A DNA stretch of 64,000 bases from Nocardioides aurantiacus (GTDB taxonomy: Bacteria; Actinomycetota; Actinomycetes; Propionibacteriales; Nocardioidaceae): assembly GCF_003752505.1 (NCBI RefSeq), contig NZ_RKHO01000001.1, positions 744,001-808,000 of the forward strand. The letters are read 5' to 3'. Under the pieces are notes generated by a model that saw only the letters and a program-made list of their open reading frames with translations, did no database searches and was not told the origin of the DNA. Positions 8,551 to 17,483 of the stretch are shown here, piece after piece. Numbering within the stretch: position 1 is the stretch's first letter; each line of letters opens with the position of its first letter. A program made the position numbers and the translations under genes.

Positions 8551-10263
8551 ATGACCGACGTGACCGGGGACACAGCACGACAGCGCTGGCAGCAGCGGTA
8601 CGACGCGGCGCTCACGGGCGGCAAGGTCCGCGACGCCGACTGGACGACGCTCTCGGGCGTCGAGGTCGAGCCGGCGTACGGCACCGAGGACTCGGAGTGG
8701 CCCGGGGAGTTCCCCTTCACCCGCGGCCTCTACGCCACCGGCTACCGCGGCCGGGCGTGGACGATCCGGCAGTTCGCCGGCTTCGGCAACGCCCAGCAGA
8801 CCAACGAGCGCTACCGGATGATCCTGGGCCGGGGCGGTGGCGGCCTCAGCGTCGCCTTCGACATGCCGACCCTGATGGGCCGCGACTCCGACGACCCCAA
8901 GAGCCTCGGCGAGGTCGGCCACTGCGGCGTGGCGATCGACTCGGCCGCCGACATGGACGTGCTCTTCGACTCCATCCCGCTCGAGCAGGTCACCACGTCG
9001 ATGACCATCAGCGGTCCGGCGGTGCCGGTGTTCTGCATGATGCTGGTCGCCGCCGAGCGGCAGGGCGCCGACCTGTCCAAGCTCAACGGCACGCTGCAGA
9101 CCGACATCTTCAAGGAGTACATCGCCCAGAAGGAGTGGCTCTTCGGTCCCGAGCCGCACCTGAAGCTGATCGGCGACCTGATGGAGTACTGCGCCGAGGA
9201 GATCCCGGCCTACAAGCCGCTGAGCGTCTCGGGCTACCACATCCGCGAGGCCGGCTCCACGGCCGCGCAGGAGCTGGCGTTCACGCTCGCCGACGGCTTC
9301 GGCTACGTCGAGCTCGGGCTCTCCCGAGGCCTCGACGTGGACGTCTTCGCCCCCGGCCTGAGCTTCTTCTTCGACAGCCACCTCGACTTCTTCGAGGAGA
9401 TCGCGAAGTTCCGTGCCGGTCGCCGGATCTGGGCCCGCTGGCTGCGCGACGTCTACGGCGCGAAGACCGACAAGGCCCAGTGGATGCGCTTCCACACCCA
9501 GACCGCCGGCGTCTCCCTCACCGCCCAGCAGCCCTACAACAACGTCGTCCGCACCGGCGTCGAGGCGCTCGCCGCGGTGCTCGGCGGCACCAACAGCCTG
9601 CACACCAACGCCCTCGACGAGACCCTGGCGCTGCCCAGCGAGCACGCCGCCGAGGTCGCGCTGCGCACCCAGCAGGTGATCATGGAGGAGACCGGCGTGC
9701 TCAACGTCGCGGACCCCCTGGGCGGCAGCTGGTACGTCGAGGCGCTGACCGACCGCATCGAGGCCGAGGCCAACGCGATCTTCGACAAGATCCTCGAGAT
9801 GGGGGGCTCGGACCTGCGCCACGACCACGTCGAGGCGCTCGCGGAGTCCGCCCGCAACGGCGAGGACCCGATCACCCAGGGCCTGCTGCGCGGCATCGAG
9901 GACGGCTGGTTCATGTCCGAGATCGCCGAGGCCGCCTTCGTCTACCAGGTCGCGCTGGAGAAGAAGGAGAAGAAGGTCGTCGGGGTGAACTGCCACACCG
10001 AGTCGGTCAGCCGCGAGCTGGAGATCATGCGGGTCTCCCACGAGGTCGAGACCGAGCAGGTCCGTGAGCTCGCCGAGCGCCGCGCCGGACGCGACGACGA
10101 CGCCGTGAAGCGGGCGCTCGAGGAGATGCTGGCCGCGGCCCGCGAGGACCGCAACATGGTGCCGCCGATGCTGGAGGCCTGCCGCGTCGAGGCGACGCTG
10201 GGCGAGATCTGCGACGCGCTGCGCGCCGAGTGGGGCGAGTACCGGGAGCCGGCCCGCTTCTAG
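8551..10263 (+). CDS. Adenosylcobalamin-dependent acyl-CoA mutase large subunit, isobutyryl-CoA mutase-like
   Basis: A 570-residue catalytic subunit of the methylmalonyl-CoA mutase superfamily without the B12-binding domain, as in two-subunit mutases; IcmA of streptomycetes has a similar length. Two positions that set substrate choice can be read. The residue matching Tyr89 of methylmalonyl-CoA mutase is Phe75 (TIRQFAGF), and the residue matching Arg207 is Gln193 (IAQKEW). The Phe/Gln pair, 118 residues apart, is that of isobutyryl-CoA mutase. The Asp that marks 2-hydroxyisobutyryl-CoA mutase is Ala102 here. It probably interconverts isobutyryl- and butyryl-CoA. The small B12-binding partner is not nearby. 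It shares a CTAG stop with the convergent kinase gene. Confidence 0.88.
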   Translation: MTDVTGDTARQRWQQRYDAALTGGKVRDADWTTLSGVEVEPAYGTEDSEWPGEFPFTRGLYATGYRGRAWTIRQFAGFGNAQQTNERYRMILGRGGGGLSVAFDMPTLMGRDSDDPKSLGEVGHCGVAIDSAADMDVLFDSIPLEQVTTSMTISGPAVPVFCMMLVAAERQGADLSKLNGTLQTDIFKEYIAQKEWLFGPEPHLKLIGDLMEYCAEEIPAYKPLSVSGYHIREAGSTAAQELAFTLADGFGYVELGLSRGLDVDVFAPGLSFFFDSHLDFFEEIAKFRAGRRIWARWLRDVYGAKTDKAQWMRFHTQTAGVSLTAQQPYNNVVRTGVEALAAVLGGTNSLHTNALDETLALPSEHAAEVALRTQQVIMEETGVLNVADPLGGSWYVEALTDRIEAEANAIFDKILEMGGSDLRHDHVEALAESARNGEDPITQGLLRGIEDGWFMSEIAEAAFVYQVALEKKEKKVVGVNCHTESVSRELEIMRVSHEVETEQVRELAERRAGRDDDAVKRALEEMLAAAREDRNMVPPMLEACRVEATLGEICDALRAEWGEYREPARF

Positions 10264-12401
10264 GCGGTCGGCTCGGGCGACACGGCCACCTGCTGCCGCT
10301 CGACGGGCGGGAGACCCGGCAGCCGTGCGCCGGCGCGGGGGAGCGTGAACACGAAGGTGCTGCCGACCCCCTCGGCGCCCTCCTCGACCCGGATGTCGCC
10401 GCCGTGGCGGACCACCACGCGGCGGCAGATGTCCAGGCCGAGGCCGGTGCCGCCGTAGCCGTCGGTCTGCACCCGCACGAAGGTCTCGAAGACCCGCTGG
10501 CGCATCGACTCGGGGATGCCGATGCCGTTGTCGGTCAGCCGCAGCTCGACCATGTCGCCGGCGGGACGACAGGTCAGCGTGACGTGGGGCCGGGTGTGCG
10601 GAGCGACGTACTTGACCGCGTTGCCGACCAGGTTGTCCAGCAGCTGCCGCAGGAGCACCACGTCGGCGCGCACCCGGATGCCGGGCTCGATCTCGATGTG
10701 CGGGTGGGTGGCGCCGTCGCGCCGGAGCCGGGCGACCTCCTCGGCGACGGCGGAGAGGTCGAGGTCCTCCGGGGACAGCGGGCGGTCGCGGGCCACGGTG
10801 TAGCCGAGCAGGTCGTCGATGAAGCGGCGCATGTGGGTCGCGGCGCCCTGGATCCTGCCGATCATCGCCTGGCCGTCCTCGGCGCTGACGTCGCCCAGGG
10901 CGAAGAAGTCGGCCAGCGAGTCGGCCCACCCGCTGACCACGGTCAGCGGGTTGTTGAGGTCGTGGGCGACCACCCCGGCGAAGGCGGCGAGGTCGCCCTC
11001 GTGCTCGCGCACGGTCGTGACGTCGCGGAAGTTGACCACCGCGGCCCGGGGCGACTCCTCGGTCTCCGCCACGGGGCTGGCGCTGACCTCGATCACCCGG
11101 CCGTCGGGGGAGGAGTCGCTGCGCAGCACCAGGTCCTCGCGGAGCACCTCCTCGCCGGCCAGGGCGCGGCGGAAGGGGAGCTCGGCCTCGTCGAGCGCGG
11201 TGCCGTCGGGGTGGAACAGCCGACCCCGGGTGGCGTCGGGGAGGGTCGTGAGCATCACCGAGGAGCGCAGCAGGGCGTCGCCCGCGGCGTTGCGGACCAG
11301 CACCTCGCCGTCCTCGCGGGCCACGACGATGCCCTCGTTCATGTTGTGCAGCACCGCCCCCAGCAGGGCGGCCCGGCCCAGCGAGGCGGCCTCGGAGACC
11401 CGGGCGCGGCGGATGGCCGCGTCGCGCTCGCTCATCACGCACGAGATCACCAGCGTCTTGAGCACCAGCACCGCGAGCAGCGCCTGGGCCAGCGCGGCCC
11501 CGACCCGGGGGTCGTCCATGGAGGCGAAGACGCCGTTGCCGCTCAGCGTCATCACGATGGCGAAGGTGCCCGAGGCCACCGCGTGGACGGCGGCGCGCAG
11601 CGCGTCGAGCCGCATCGCCGCCCACAGGCTCGGCACCGTCAGCAGGAAGGTCAGCGGGAGCGGCTGCTCCCGGGTGAACACCGCGCCGTACACCGCCAGG
11701 GTCACCACGGCCAGGGCCAGCAGCTCCAGCGGGCCGCCGCGCCAGGTCCGGTCGGTCGGTGCGGCGCGCGGGCCCGGCTCGGGGCGGGTCCGCGCCGGGC
11801 GGGGTCCCCCCGGGGCGAGCCGCGGGCCGAGCTGCAGCGCGACCCCGCCCACGGCGATCATCCAGCTCAGGTTGCGGGCGAGCACGAGCGAGGCGTCCTG
11901 GAGGTCGGAGGTGGGGACCAGTCCCAGCCCCGCGGCGCGGACCCCCGAGGCCACGGCGGAGCCGACGGTCACGGCGAGGAGGAACACCCACAGGTCCGCC
12001 GTACGACGCAGCGGGCGGGTGCCGCCGCTGCCCCAGAGCGCGGGTGCCCAGCGCACCATGACGGCCTGGTAGACCGTGGCCTGGAGGACGACCTGCAGCG
12101 CGCCCATGGCGGCCTGGCCCGTCGTCGAGCCCGCGACCACGAGGGCGGCCGAGCTCACGGCGGTCAGCAGGACGGCGTCCAGCGGCCAGGTGCGCCGGTC
12201 GCCCGTGGCGGCCCACAGCAGCCCGACGCCGGACAGCGGCCAGATCAGGCTGACCCCGAACTCCGGCCGGTAGCTCGCGAACCCGATGTCGGTCGCGATC
12301 CAGGTGGCGCACACGAAGGCGACCAGCCGCAGCCCCTCGGGCACGAGGGCCCGCCCCGGCCCGGCTGCGGGCGTGCGCCAGCCCGCCGCCTGCACCTCCA
12401 T
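10260..12401 (-). CDS. Membrane-bound sensor histidine kinase with MASE1-like and PAS regions
   Basis: A 713-residue sensor kinase. About the first 300 residues form a multi-pass membrane domain resembling MASE1 (the segment with SLIWPLSGVGLLWA is typical). A PAS-like segment follows (HNMNEGIVV...REDGEVLVRN). The HisKA H-box is AHDLNNPLT with phospho-acceptor His480. The ATPase domain keeps its N-box (DNLVGNAVKY), DNGIGIP and GGTGLGLDICRR. No response regulator is adjacent, so this is an orphan and its stimulus is unknown. ATG 12401 is preferred over longer frames that would run into the esterase gene; GATACT (12408-12413) lies 6 nt upstream and there is no Shine-Dalgarno. Confidence 0.85.
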   Translation of the reverse strand: MEVQAAGWRTPAAGPGRALVPEGLRLVAFVCATWIATDIGFASYRPEFGVSLIWPLSGVGLLWAATGDRRTWPLDAVLLTAVSSAALVVAGSTTGQAAMGALQVVLQATVYQAVMVRWAPALWGSGGTRPLRRTADLWVFLLAVTVGSAVASGVRAAGLGLVPTSDLQDASLVLARNLSWMIAVGGVALQLGPRLAPGGPRPARTRPEPGPRAAPTDRTWRGGPLELLALAVVTLAVYGAVFTREQPLPLTFLLTVPSLWAAMRLDALRAAVHAVASGTFAIVMTLSGNGVFASMDDPRVGAALAQALLAVLVLKTLVISCVMSERDAAIRRARVSEAASLGRAALLGAVLHNMNEGIVVAREDGEVLVRNAAGDALLRSSVMLTTLPDATRGRLFHPDGTALDEAELPFRRALAGEEVLREDLVLRSDSSPDGRVIEVSASPVAETEESPRAAVVNFRDVTTVREHEGDLAAFAGVVAHDLNNPLTVVSGWADSLADFFALGDVSAEDGQAMIGRIQGAATHMRRFIDDLLGYTVARDRPLSPEDLDLSAVAEEVARLRRDGATHPHIEIEPGIRVRADVVLLRQLLDNLVGNAVKYVAPHTRPHVTLTCRPAGDMVELRLTDNGIGIPESMRQRVFETFVRVQTDGYGGTGLGLDICRRVVVRHGGDIRVEEGAEGVGSTFVFTLPRAGARLPGLPPVERQQVAVSPEPTA

Positions 12402-12451
12402 GTCCGCAGTATCGGGGAACGGGGGGTCCTCCCGCAGCGTTTCGACACCCC

Positions 12452-13405
12452 TCAGGCCAAGGTGGTCCGGAGGTGCGAGGCGAGCAGGTCGAGCTCGGCG
12501 GCGACGTTGGTGGGGTCGAGGAAGTAGTGGTCGCGACCCTCCACCCGGTGCAGGCGGACCGCGACCCCGGACTCGTCGAGCCGGGCGGCGAACCGCTCGC
12601 CCTCCTCGCGCAGCAGGTCCAGGCCCGCGGTGACCACCAGTGTCGGCGGCAGCCGGGACAGCGACGGCGCCAGCAACGGCGACCCGTAGGGCTGGCGACG
12701 GGCGTCCGGGTCGCGGAAGTACGTCGCCCGCACCAGCTCGAGCACCGACGCCCCGAGCATCGGCTGCGCCCCGGCCGGCAGCGAGACCGCCTTCTGCGCC
12801 CACGTCGAGGCGACGTCGAGCGACGGGACGCCGAGGGTGAGGGCGCGCAGCCGCGGGCCGCCGGAGTCCCGCGCCAGCAGCGCTGCGGCCGCCGCGAGGT
12901 TGCCCCCGGAGCTGAAGCCGCCCACCGAGACCCGGGTCGGGTCCAGCCCCCAGTGCGGGCCCTGCTCGGAGAGCCGCAGCAGCACGTCGTGCACCTGCTC
13001 GTGCGCCACCGGGTAGCGGACCTGCGGCGCCACGGCGTAGTCGGGCAGTAGCACCGCGATGCCGAGCCGGTCCACGAGGTGCTGCGCCACGAACTCGTCC
13101 ATCCGCGGACGACGCATCACGAACGCCCCGCCGTGCAGGTGCACGTGCACCGGCAGGTCGCAGCGCTGCTCCTCCGGGGCGTAGAGCAGCGCGTCGACCC
13201 GGCCGTGACGGGTCTGCAGCCGCACCTTGGTCGGGCGGACCGGACGGTCACCCGGTCGACGCAGCGCGGCGACCAGCTCCCGGTCGTAGCGGACCAGCAG
13301 CGGCGCGAGCCGCTGCTGCCACCAGGCGCGTCGGTCGGCGCGGGAGGAGAGCAGGCTCACGACGGCTGTTCGGAGCGGAGGGGCCGGCGGATGGGGGACC
13401 TGCAC
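12452..13405 (-). CDS. Alpha/beta hydrolase, hormone-sensitive-lipase (HSL) family esterase
   Basis: About 317 residues. The oxyanion motif HLHGGAF and nucleophile elbow GFSSGG mark the HSL/acetyl-hydrolase family. The acid and base are probably Asp in TAGLDLLREEG and His in GRDHYFLDP. It should hydrolyse short carboxylic esters; the natural substrate is unknown. No signal peptide is visible. The start is uncertain: the frame is open to 13573, but that would overlap the divergent Tat-phosphatase gene. GTG 13405 with a nearby AAGGA is used, and a GTG about 45 nt further in is also possible. The orphan kinase gene follows 50 nt downstream on the same strand. Confidence 0.82.
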   Translation of the reverse strand: MQVPHPPAPPLRTAVVSLLSSRADRRAWWQQRLAPLLVRYDRELVAALRRPGDRPVRPTKVRLQTRHGRVDALLYAPEEQRCDLPVHVHLHGGAFVMRRPRMDEFVAQHLVDRLGIAVLLPDYAVAPQVRYPVAHEQVHDVLLRLSEQGPHWGLDPTRVSVGGFSSGGNLAAAAALLARDSGGPRLRALTLGVPSLDVASTWAQKAVSLPAGAQPMLGASVLELVRATYFRDPDARRQPYGSPLLAPSLSRLPPTLVVTAGLDLLREEGERFAARLDESGVAVRLHRVEGRDHYFLDPTNVAAELDLLASHLRTTLA

Positions 13406-13511
13406 GTCCTTCGTGCCGTGTTCACCGGGTGTGCCCGTGGTGTTGGTGGTCACGCGGTGGGCTGGGAGCCGTGCCCGCGAGGCGGGCGACCACCCCTCGA
13501 AAAGGATCTCG

Positions 13512-14915
13512 ATGAACCCCTCTCTCTCCCGACGCGGACTCCTCGGCGGCGCCACGGCCGGCGGCCTGGGCATCGCCCTCAGCGGCAGCGTCGAGGCCGT
13601 CGCCGGACCGCGCCGCCCGGCGGTCGGCTACGGCGAGCTCGTGGCGGACCCTCGTGGACTGCTCGCCCTGCCCCCGGGCTTCTCCTACGAGATCGTGGCC
13701 CAGGCCGGCGTCACCCAGCTCGCGAACGGCGAGGGCCCCACGCCGACGGACCAGGACGCCAACGGCGTCTTCGGGCGTGCGAGCGGAGGAGCCGCCATCG
13801 TGTGCAACCACGAGATCGGGGGGTCCGAGTCGCCCGGCGTGCCACCGCTGCCGGGTCTCACCTACGACCCCGGCGCCCGGGGCGGCACCACGACGATCGA
13901 GGTCGACCCCCGCGGACGGCGGCTGAGCGAGTACGTCTCCGTGGCCGGCACCCACAACAACTGCGCGGGCGGCGAGACGCCGTGGAACACCTGGCTCACC
14001 TGCGAGGAGACGGAGGCGCGCCGGAGCGCCACCCTCCAGAAGGACCACGGCTACGTCTTCGAGGTCGACCCGTCCAGCCAGCTGGCCAACGTCAACAAGG
14101 CGGCGGTGCCGCTGAGGTTCCTGGGCCGCTACGCCCACGAGGCCGTGGCCGTCGACCCGGCGACGTCGACGATCTGCGAGACCGAGGACGCCGGCAACCC
14201 CAACGGCCTCTACTACCGCTGGACCCCGCCGCAGGGCTTCCGGGGCGGGCTCGGCGCACTGCGCAAGCTGGCCGAGAGCCCCGGGGGAGACACCGCCGGG
14301 ACGCTGGAGGCGATGAGCTGCTGGCAGGGCGACCGGCACGTCCCCGACCTGTCCCTCGCGACGCGGGCGGGCACCCGCTACCAGGTCCGGTGGGTCGAGG
14401 TCCCCGACCGCGACGCCCGGACGGTCTCGGTGCGCAAGCAGCTCACCGACCAGCAGGTCACCCGCAGCCGCAAGCTCGAGGGCGCCTGGTGGGGCGACGG
14501 CGGCGCCTACTTCGTGGCCAGCTTCGCCCGCCGCAGCGACGGCAGCGCCAACGAGCACGACGGCCAGGTCTGGTTCTACGACCCGCGGTCCCGGACGGTG
14601 ACGTTGCGGACCATCTTCAGCGTCAACCCCGACCCCGAGGTCGACGCCGAGAACTACGACGGGCCCGACAACATGACGCTCTCGCCCCACGGCGGACTGA
14701 TCCTCGCCGAGGACGGCAACGGGGTGCAGCACCTGGTCGGCGTCACCGACCAGGGCAAGACCTTCCCGATGGCGCGCAACGACCTCAACGGCAGCGAGTT
14801 CGCCGGGCCGGCCTTCAGCCCCGACGGCACCGTGCTGTTCGCCAACATCCAGTCGCCGGGCTACGTGCTCGCGATCACCGGTCCGTGGGGGCGGCCGAGC
14901 AACGCGGCGCGGTAG
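13512..14915 (+). CDS. PhoX-family (DUF839) phosphatase-like protein with Tat signal
   Basis: A 467-residue exported protein. The N-terminus carries a twin-arginine signal (SRRGLLGGATAGGLGIALSG). The rest matches the PhoX/DUF839 beta-propeller family, calcium/iron-dependent alkaline phosphatases: PPGFSYEIVA, NHEIGG, AGTHNNCAGGETPWNTWLTC and DGPDNMTLSPHGGLILAEDG are characteristic. It probably releases phosphate from organic phosphates outside the cell after folding with cofactors in the cytoplasm. ATG 13512 is supported by AAAGGA a few bases upstream and by the signal peptide starting at once. No Pho-box could be identified with confidence. Confidence 0.88.
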   Translation: MNPSLSRRGLLGGATAGGLGIALSGSVEAVAGPRRPAVGYGELVADPRGLLALPPGFSYEIVAQAGVTQLANGEGPTPTDQDANGVFGRASGGAAIVCNHEIGGSESPGVPPLPGLTYDPGARGGTTTIEVDPRGRRLSEYVSVAGTHNNCAGGETPWNTWLTCEETEARRSATLQKDHGYVFEVDPSSQLANVNKAAVPLRFLGRYAHEAVAVDPATSTICETEDAGNPNGLYYRWTPPQGFRGGLGALRKLAESPGGDTAGTLEAMSCWQGDRHVPDLSLATRAGTRYQVRWVEVPDRDARTVSVRKQLTDQQVTRSRKLEGAWWGDGGAYFVASFARRSDGSANEHDGQVWFYDPRSRTVTLRTIFSVNPDPEVDAENYDGPDNMTLSPHGGLILAEDGNGVQHLVGVTDQGKTFPMARNDLNGSEFAGPAFSPDGTVLFANIQSPGYVLAITGPWGRPSNAAR

Positions 14916-14943
14916 GCGTGCACCGGTGGGGGCGGACGCTGGT

Positions 14944-14972
14944 GTGACCGCGTCCGGGGTCTCGGGGACAAT
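14944..14972 (+). promoter_or_regulatory. Promoter of the thioredoxin-like/TPR gene
   Basis: GTGACC (14944-14949) and GACAAT (14967-14972) are 17 bp apart. The -10 element ends 6 nt before the ATG at 14979, so the mRNA would be essentially leaderless. Confidence 0.5.
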
Positions 14973-14978
14973 GGCGTC

Positions 14979-15935
14979 ATGACGCAGCAACCCTTCTCGC
15001 GACCCGGTGCGGTGGACCTCTCCGGGCTCCAGCCCAGCACCGCCCCCGCCGGCACCCCTGCTGGCGCACCTGCCGGCACCCCTGCTGGCGCGCCCGCCGG
15101 CGGTGGCGCGGCGTACGCCCTGCAGGTGACCGAGCAGAACTTCCAGGACGTCCTGGAGGCGTCCCGCAACGCGCCGGTGCTGCTGGCCTTCGAGAGCCCG
15201 CAGCGCTCCCCGGAGAGCACCCGGCTCGCCGACGACGTGCAGACGCTGTCCTCCGAGCTCGAGGGCCGCGTGCTGCTCGGGCGGGTCGACATCGACCAGG
15301 TGCCGCAGATCGCGCAGGCGATGCAGATCCCGTCGGTGCCGCTCGTCGTGCTCGTGGCCCAGGGCCGCCCGATGCCGCTGTTCCAGGACGCCGCCCCGAT
15401 CGAGGACCTGCGTGCGGCGCTGACGCAGGTGCTGCAGCAGCTGACCGCCAGCGGCGTCACGGGCCGCCACCAGCCCCGCACCGGTGGCGCCGAGGTGGAC
15501 GAGGAGACCGGCGAGGAGCTCGTCGACCCGCGCTACGCCCCCGCCCAGGACGCGCTCGAGCGAGGGGACATCGATGCCGCGGTCGCGGAGTACCAGAAGC
15601 TGGTCGCCGCCAACCCCGCCGACACCGAGGCGGCCGCGGGCCTGGCGATGGCCCAGGTGCTGCAGCGCACCGACGGGGTCGACCTCCAGCAGGCGCGCAG
15701 CGCCGCGGCGGCGGCGCCCGACGACGTCGAGGCGCAGACCCTGGTGGCCGACCTCGACCTGCTCGGCGGTCACGTGGACGACGCCTTCCGTCGGCTGGTC
15801 GAGCTGGTGCGCCGGACGTCCGACGCCGACCGCGACCGGGCCCGGACGCACCTGATCGGCCTGTTCGGTGCCGTGGGCAACGACGACCCGCGGGTGCAGC
15901 GCGCCCGGCGGGACCTCGCCTCCGCGCTGTTCTGA
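14979..15935 (+). CDS. YbbN/CnoX-like protein: thioredoxin fold plus TPR, without the CXXC
   Basis: A 318-residue cytosolic protein. Residues 1-45 are a Pro/Ala/Gly-rich tail built from repeats. A thioredoxin-like domain (about 47-155) follows, in which FESPQRSPES replaces the WCGPC active site, so it cannot act as a dithiol oxidoreductase. A linker and TPR-like helices follow (PAQDALERGDIDAAVAEYQK, ending RDLASALF). The layout matches YbbN/CnoX, which hands clients to GroEL or DnaK. Family members in actinobacteria often lack cysteines, so the loss is not by itself degeneration. The chaperone-partner role is inferred from the family. Confidence 0.82.
   Translation: MTQQPFSRPGAVDLSGLQPSTAPAGTPAGAPAGTPAGAPAGGGAAYALQVTEQNFQDVLEASRNAPVLLAFESPQRSPESTRLADDVQTLSSELEGRVLLGRVDIDQVPQIAQAMQIPSVPLVVLVAQGRPMPLFQDAAPIEDLRAALTQVLQQLTASGVTGRHQPRTGGAEVDEETGEELVDPRYAPAQDALERGDIDAAVAEYQKLVAANPADTEAAAGLAMAQVLQRTDGVDLQQARSAAAAAPDDVEAQTLVADLDLLGGHVDDAFRRLVELVRRTSDADRDRARTHLIGLFGAVGNDDPRVQRARRDLASALF
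15048..15095 (+). repeat. Two 24-bp direct repeats inside the YbbN-like gene
   Basis: Two adjacent 24-bp units (15048-15071 and 15072-15095) differ at two bases. They encode the alternating PAGT/PAGA segment of the N-terminal tail. The tail is disordered and its length probably varies between strains. Confidence 0.8.
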
Positions 15936-15946
15936 GCCTGCGGGTC

Positions 15947-15960
15947 CCCCGACAGCGGGG
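15947..15960 (+). terminator. Weak hairpin after the YbbN-like gene
   Basis: CCCCG and CGGGG are separated by a 4-nt loop, 12 nt after the stop codon. There is no T-tract and the stem is short, so it is at best a weak terminator. Confidence 0.3.
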
Positions 15961-16043
15961 CGCGAGCTCCTAGGCGTGCGTCGGGCCTGAGTGGATACTG
16001 CGCACCTGACGTCACCGTCGACGTCCGCTCCGGGGAGGCCCTC

Positions 16044-17483
16044 ATGTCCGTCGCACCTGCCCGTCGTGGGACGCGGGGTCGCCGCCGCCGGCGACCGGTC
16101 GCGCTCCTGGCCACCGCCGCGCTGGCCGGCCTGGTCTCCCTGACTGCCTGCGCGGGCGGGGGACCGCAGCCGCAGCCGCCGAACAGCATCACGGTCTGGA
16201 TCCAGGAGGACCTGCCGGAGCGGGTCGCGGCGACCCAGGCGATCGTCGACGACTTCACCGCCGAGACCGGGGTGGAGGTCGAGCTGGTCGCCGTGGCCGA
16301 GGACCAGTTCACCCAGCTGCTGGTCTCCTCGGCGGCGGCCGGCGACCTGCCCGACGTCATCGGCGCCCTGCCGCTGGCGGCCGTGCGGACGCTGTCGGGC
16401 AACGAGCTGATCGACACCGACGCCGTCGCCGCGGTGGTGGAGCGGCTCGACCGCTCGACCTTCGTCGACCGGGCCGTCGAGCTGACCCGCGAGGGCGACG
16501 CGCAGCTGGCGGTGCCCAGCGAGTCGTGGTCGCAGCTGCTCTTCTACCGTAAGGACCTCTTCGAGGAGGCCGGGCTCGAGCCCCCCACGACGTACGACGC
16601 GACGCTGACCGCGGCGAAGGAGCTCGACGGCGACGACCTGGCCGGCTTCGTCGGCGGCACCGCCCCGGGGGACGCCTTCACCGAGCAGACCTTCGAGCAG
16701 GTGGCGCTGGGCAACGACTGCCAGCTGGTCGAGGACGACGGCGCGATCGGGCTGGACAGCCAGCGGTGCGTCGACGCGCTCGACTTCTACGGCACCCTCG
16801 TGGAGGACTACTCGGTGCCGGGGGCGCAGGACGTCGACACCACGCGGGCCTCCTACTTCGCCGGGCAGGCCGCGATGTTCGTCTGGTCGACCTTCGTGCT
16901 CGACGAGATGGCCGGGCTGCGCCCCGACGCGAAGCCCACCTGTCCGCAGTGCGAGGACGACCCGGCCTTCCTGGCGCGCAACACCGGGGTGGTCACCACC
17001 CTCGCGGGCCCGGCGAACGCGGGACCGGCCTCGTTCGGCGAGGTGACGTCGTGGACGATCACGGCCGAGTCCTCGACCCGGGCCTCGACCGACTTCGTGG
17101 CCCACATGTTCGGCGACGGCTACGTGCCGTGGCTGCAGATCGCGCCCGAGGGCAAGGTGCCGGTCCGCACCGGCACCCCCGAGGCGCCGCAGCGGTTCTC
17201 CCGCACCTGGTCGACGCTGCCGGTCGGCGAGGGCGTCCCGCAGGAGGAGAAGCGGCCGCTCTCGGACTTCTACGACGACGACGTGCTGGCCGCGCTGGCC
17301 GCCGGCCCCGAGGAGTTCTCCCGCTGGGGCATCCCGCAGGGCCAGGGCGAGCTGCTGGGCGCCCTGCAGGGGGAGCAGCCGGTGGCCGCGGCCGTCGACG
17401 AGGTGGCCTCCGGCGAGGACGCCGAGGAGGTCGCCGACCAGGCGGCCGAGGACGTCCGCTCGATCCAGGAGTCGCTGTCGTGA
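16044..17483 (+). CDS. ABC transporter solute-binding lipoprotein, sugar type
   Basis: A 479-residue extracellular binding lipoprotein. A basic N-terminus (RGRRRRRP) and hydrophobic stretch lead to the lipobox LTAC, with lipidated Cys36. The mature part begins ITVWIQEDLPERV, the usual opening strand of cluster-B sugar-binding proteins (SBP_bac_1), and WSQLLFYRKDLFEEAGL is typical of maltose/oligosaccharide binders. ATG 16044 has GGGGAGG 5 nt upstream. It is the first gene of a three-gene operon with two permeases. The Asp/Glu-rich tail (ASGEDAEEVADQ) is unusual. The sugar is unknown; the alpha-glucan genes nearby make maltodextrin or trehalose plausible but unproven. Confidence 0.9.
   Translation: MSVAPARRGTRGRRRRRPVALLATAALAGLVSLTACAGGGPQPQPPNSITVWIQEDLPERVAATQAIVDDFTAETGVEVELVAVAEDQFTQLLVSSAAAGDLPDVIGALPLAAVRTLSGNELIDTDAVAAVVERLDRSTFVDRAVELTREGDAQLAVPSESWSQLLFYRKDLFEEAGLEPPTTYDATLTAAKELDGDDLAGFVGGTAPGDAFTEQTFEQVALGNDCQLVEDDGAIGLDSQRCVDALDFYGTLVEDYSVPGAQDVDTTRASYFAGQAAMFVWSTFVLDEMAGLRPDAKPTCPQCEDDPAFLARNTGVVTTLAGPANAGPASFGEVTSWTITAESSTRASTDFVAHMFGDGYVPWLQIAPEGKVPVRTGTPEAPQRFSRTWSTLPVGEGVPQEEKRPLSDFYDDDVLAALAAGPEEFSRWGIPQGQGELLGALQGEQPVAAAVDEVASGEDAEEVADQAAEDVRSIQESLS

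Noticed and set aside
8506-12312. Long minus-strand frame running through the mutase gene into the kinase gene
   Set aside because: It is in the wrong frame for the kinase and antisense to the well-conserved mutase.
13422-17105. Long minus-strand frame across the PhoX, YbbN-like and binding-protein genes
   Set aside because: All three plus-strand genes have recognisable domains and signals, while the minus frame is antisense low-complexity sequence.
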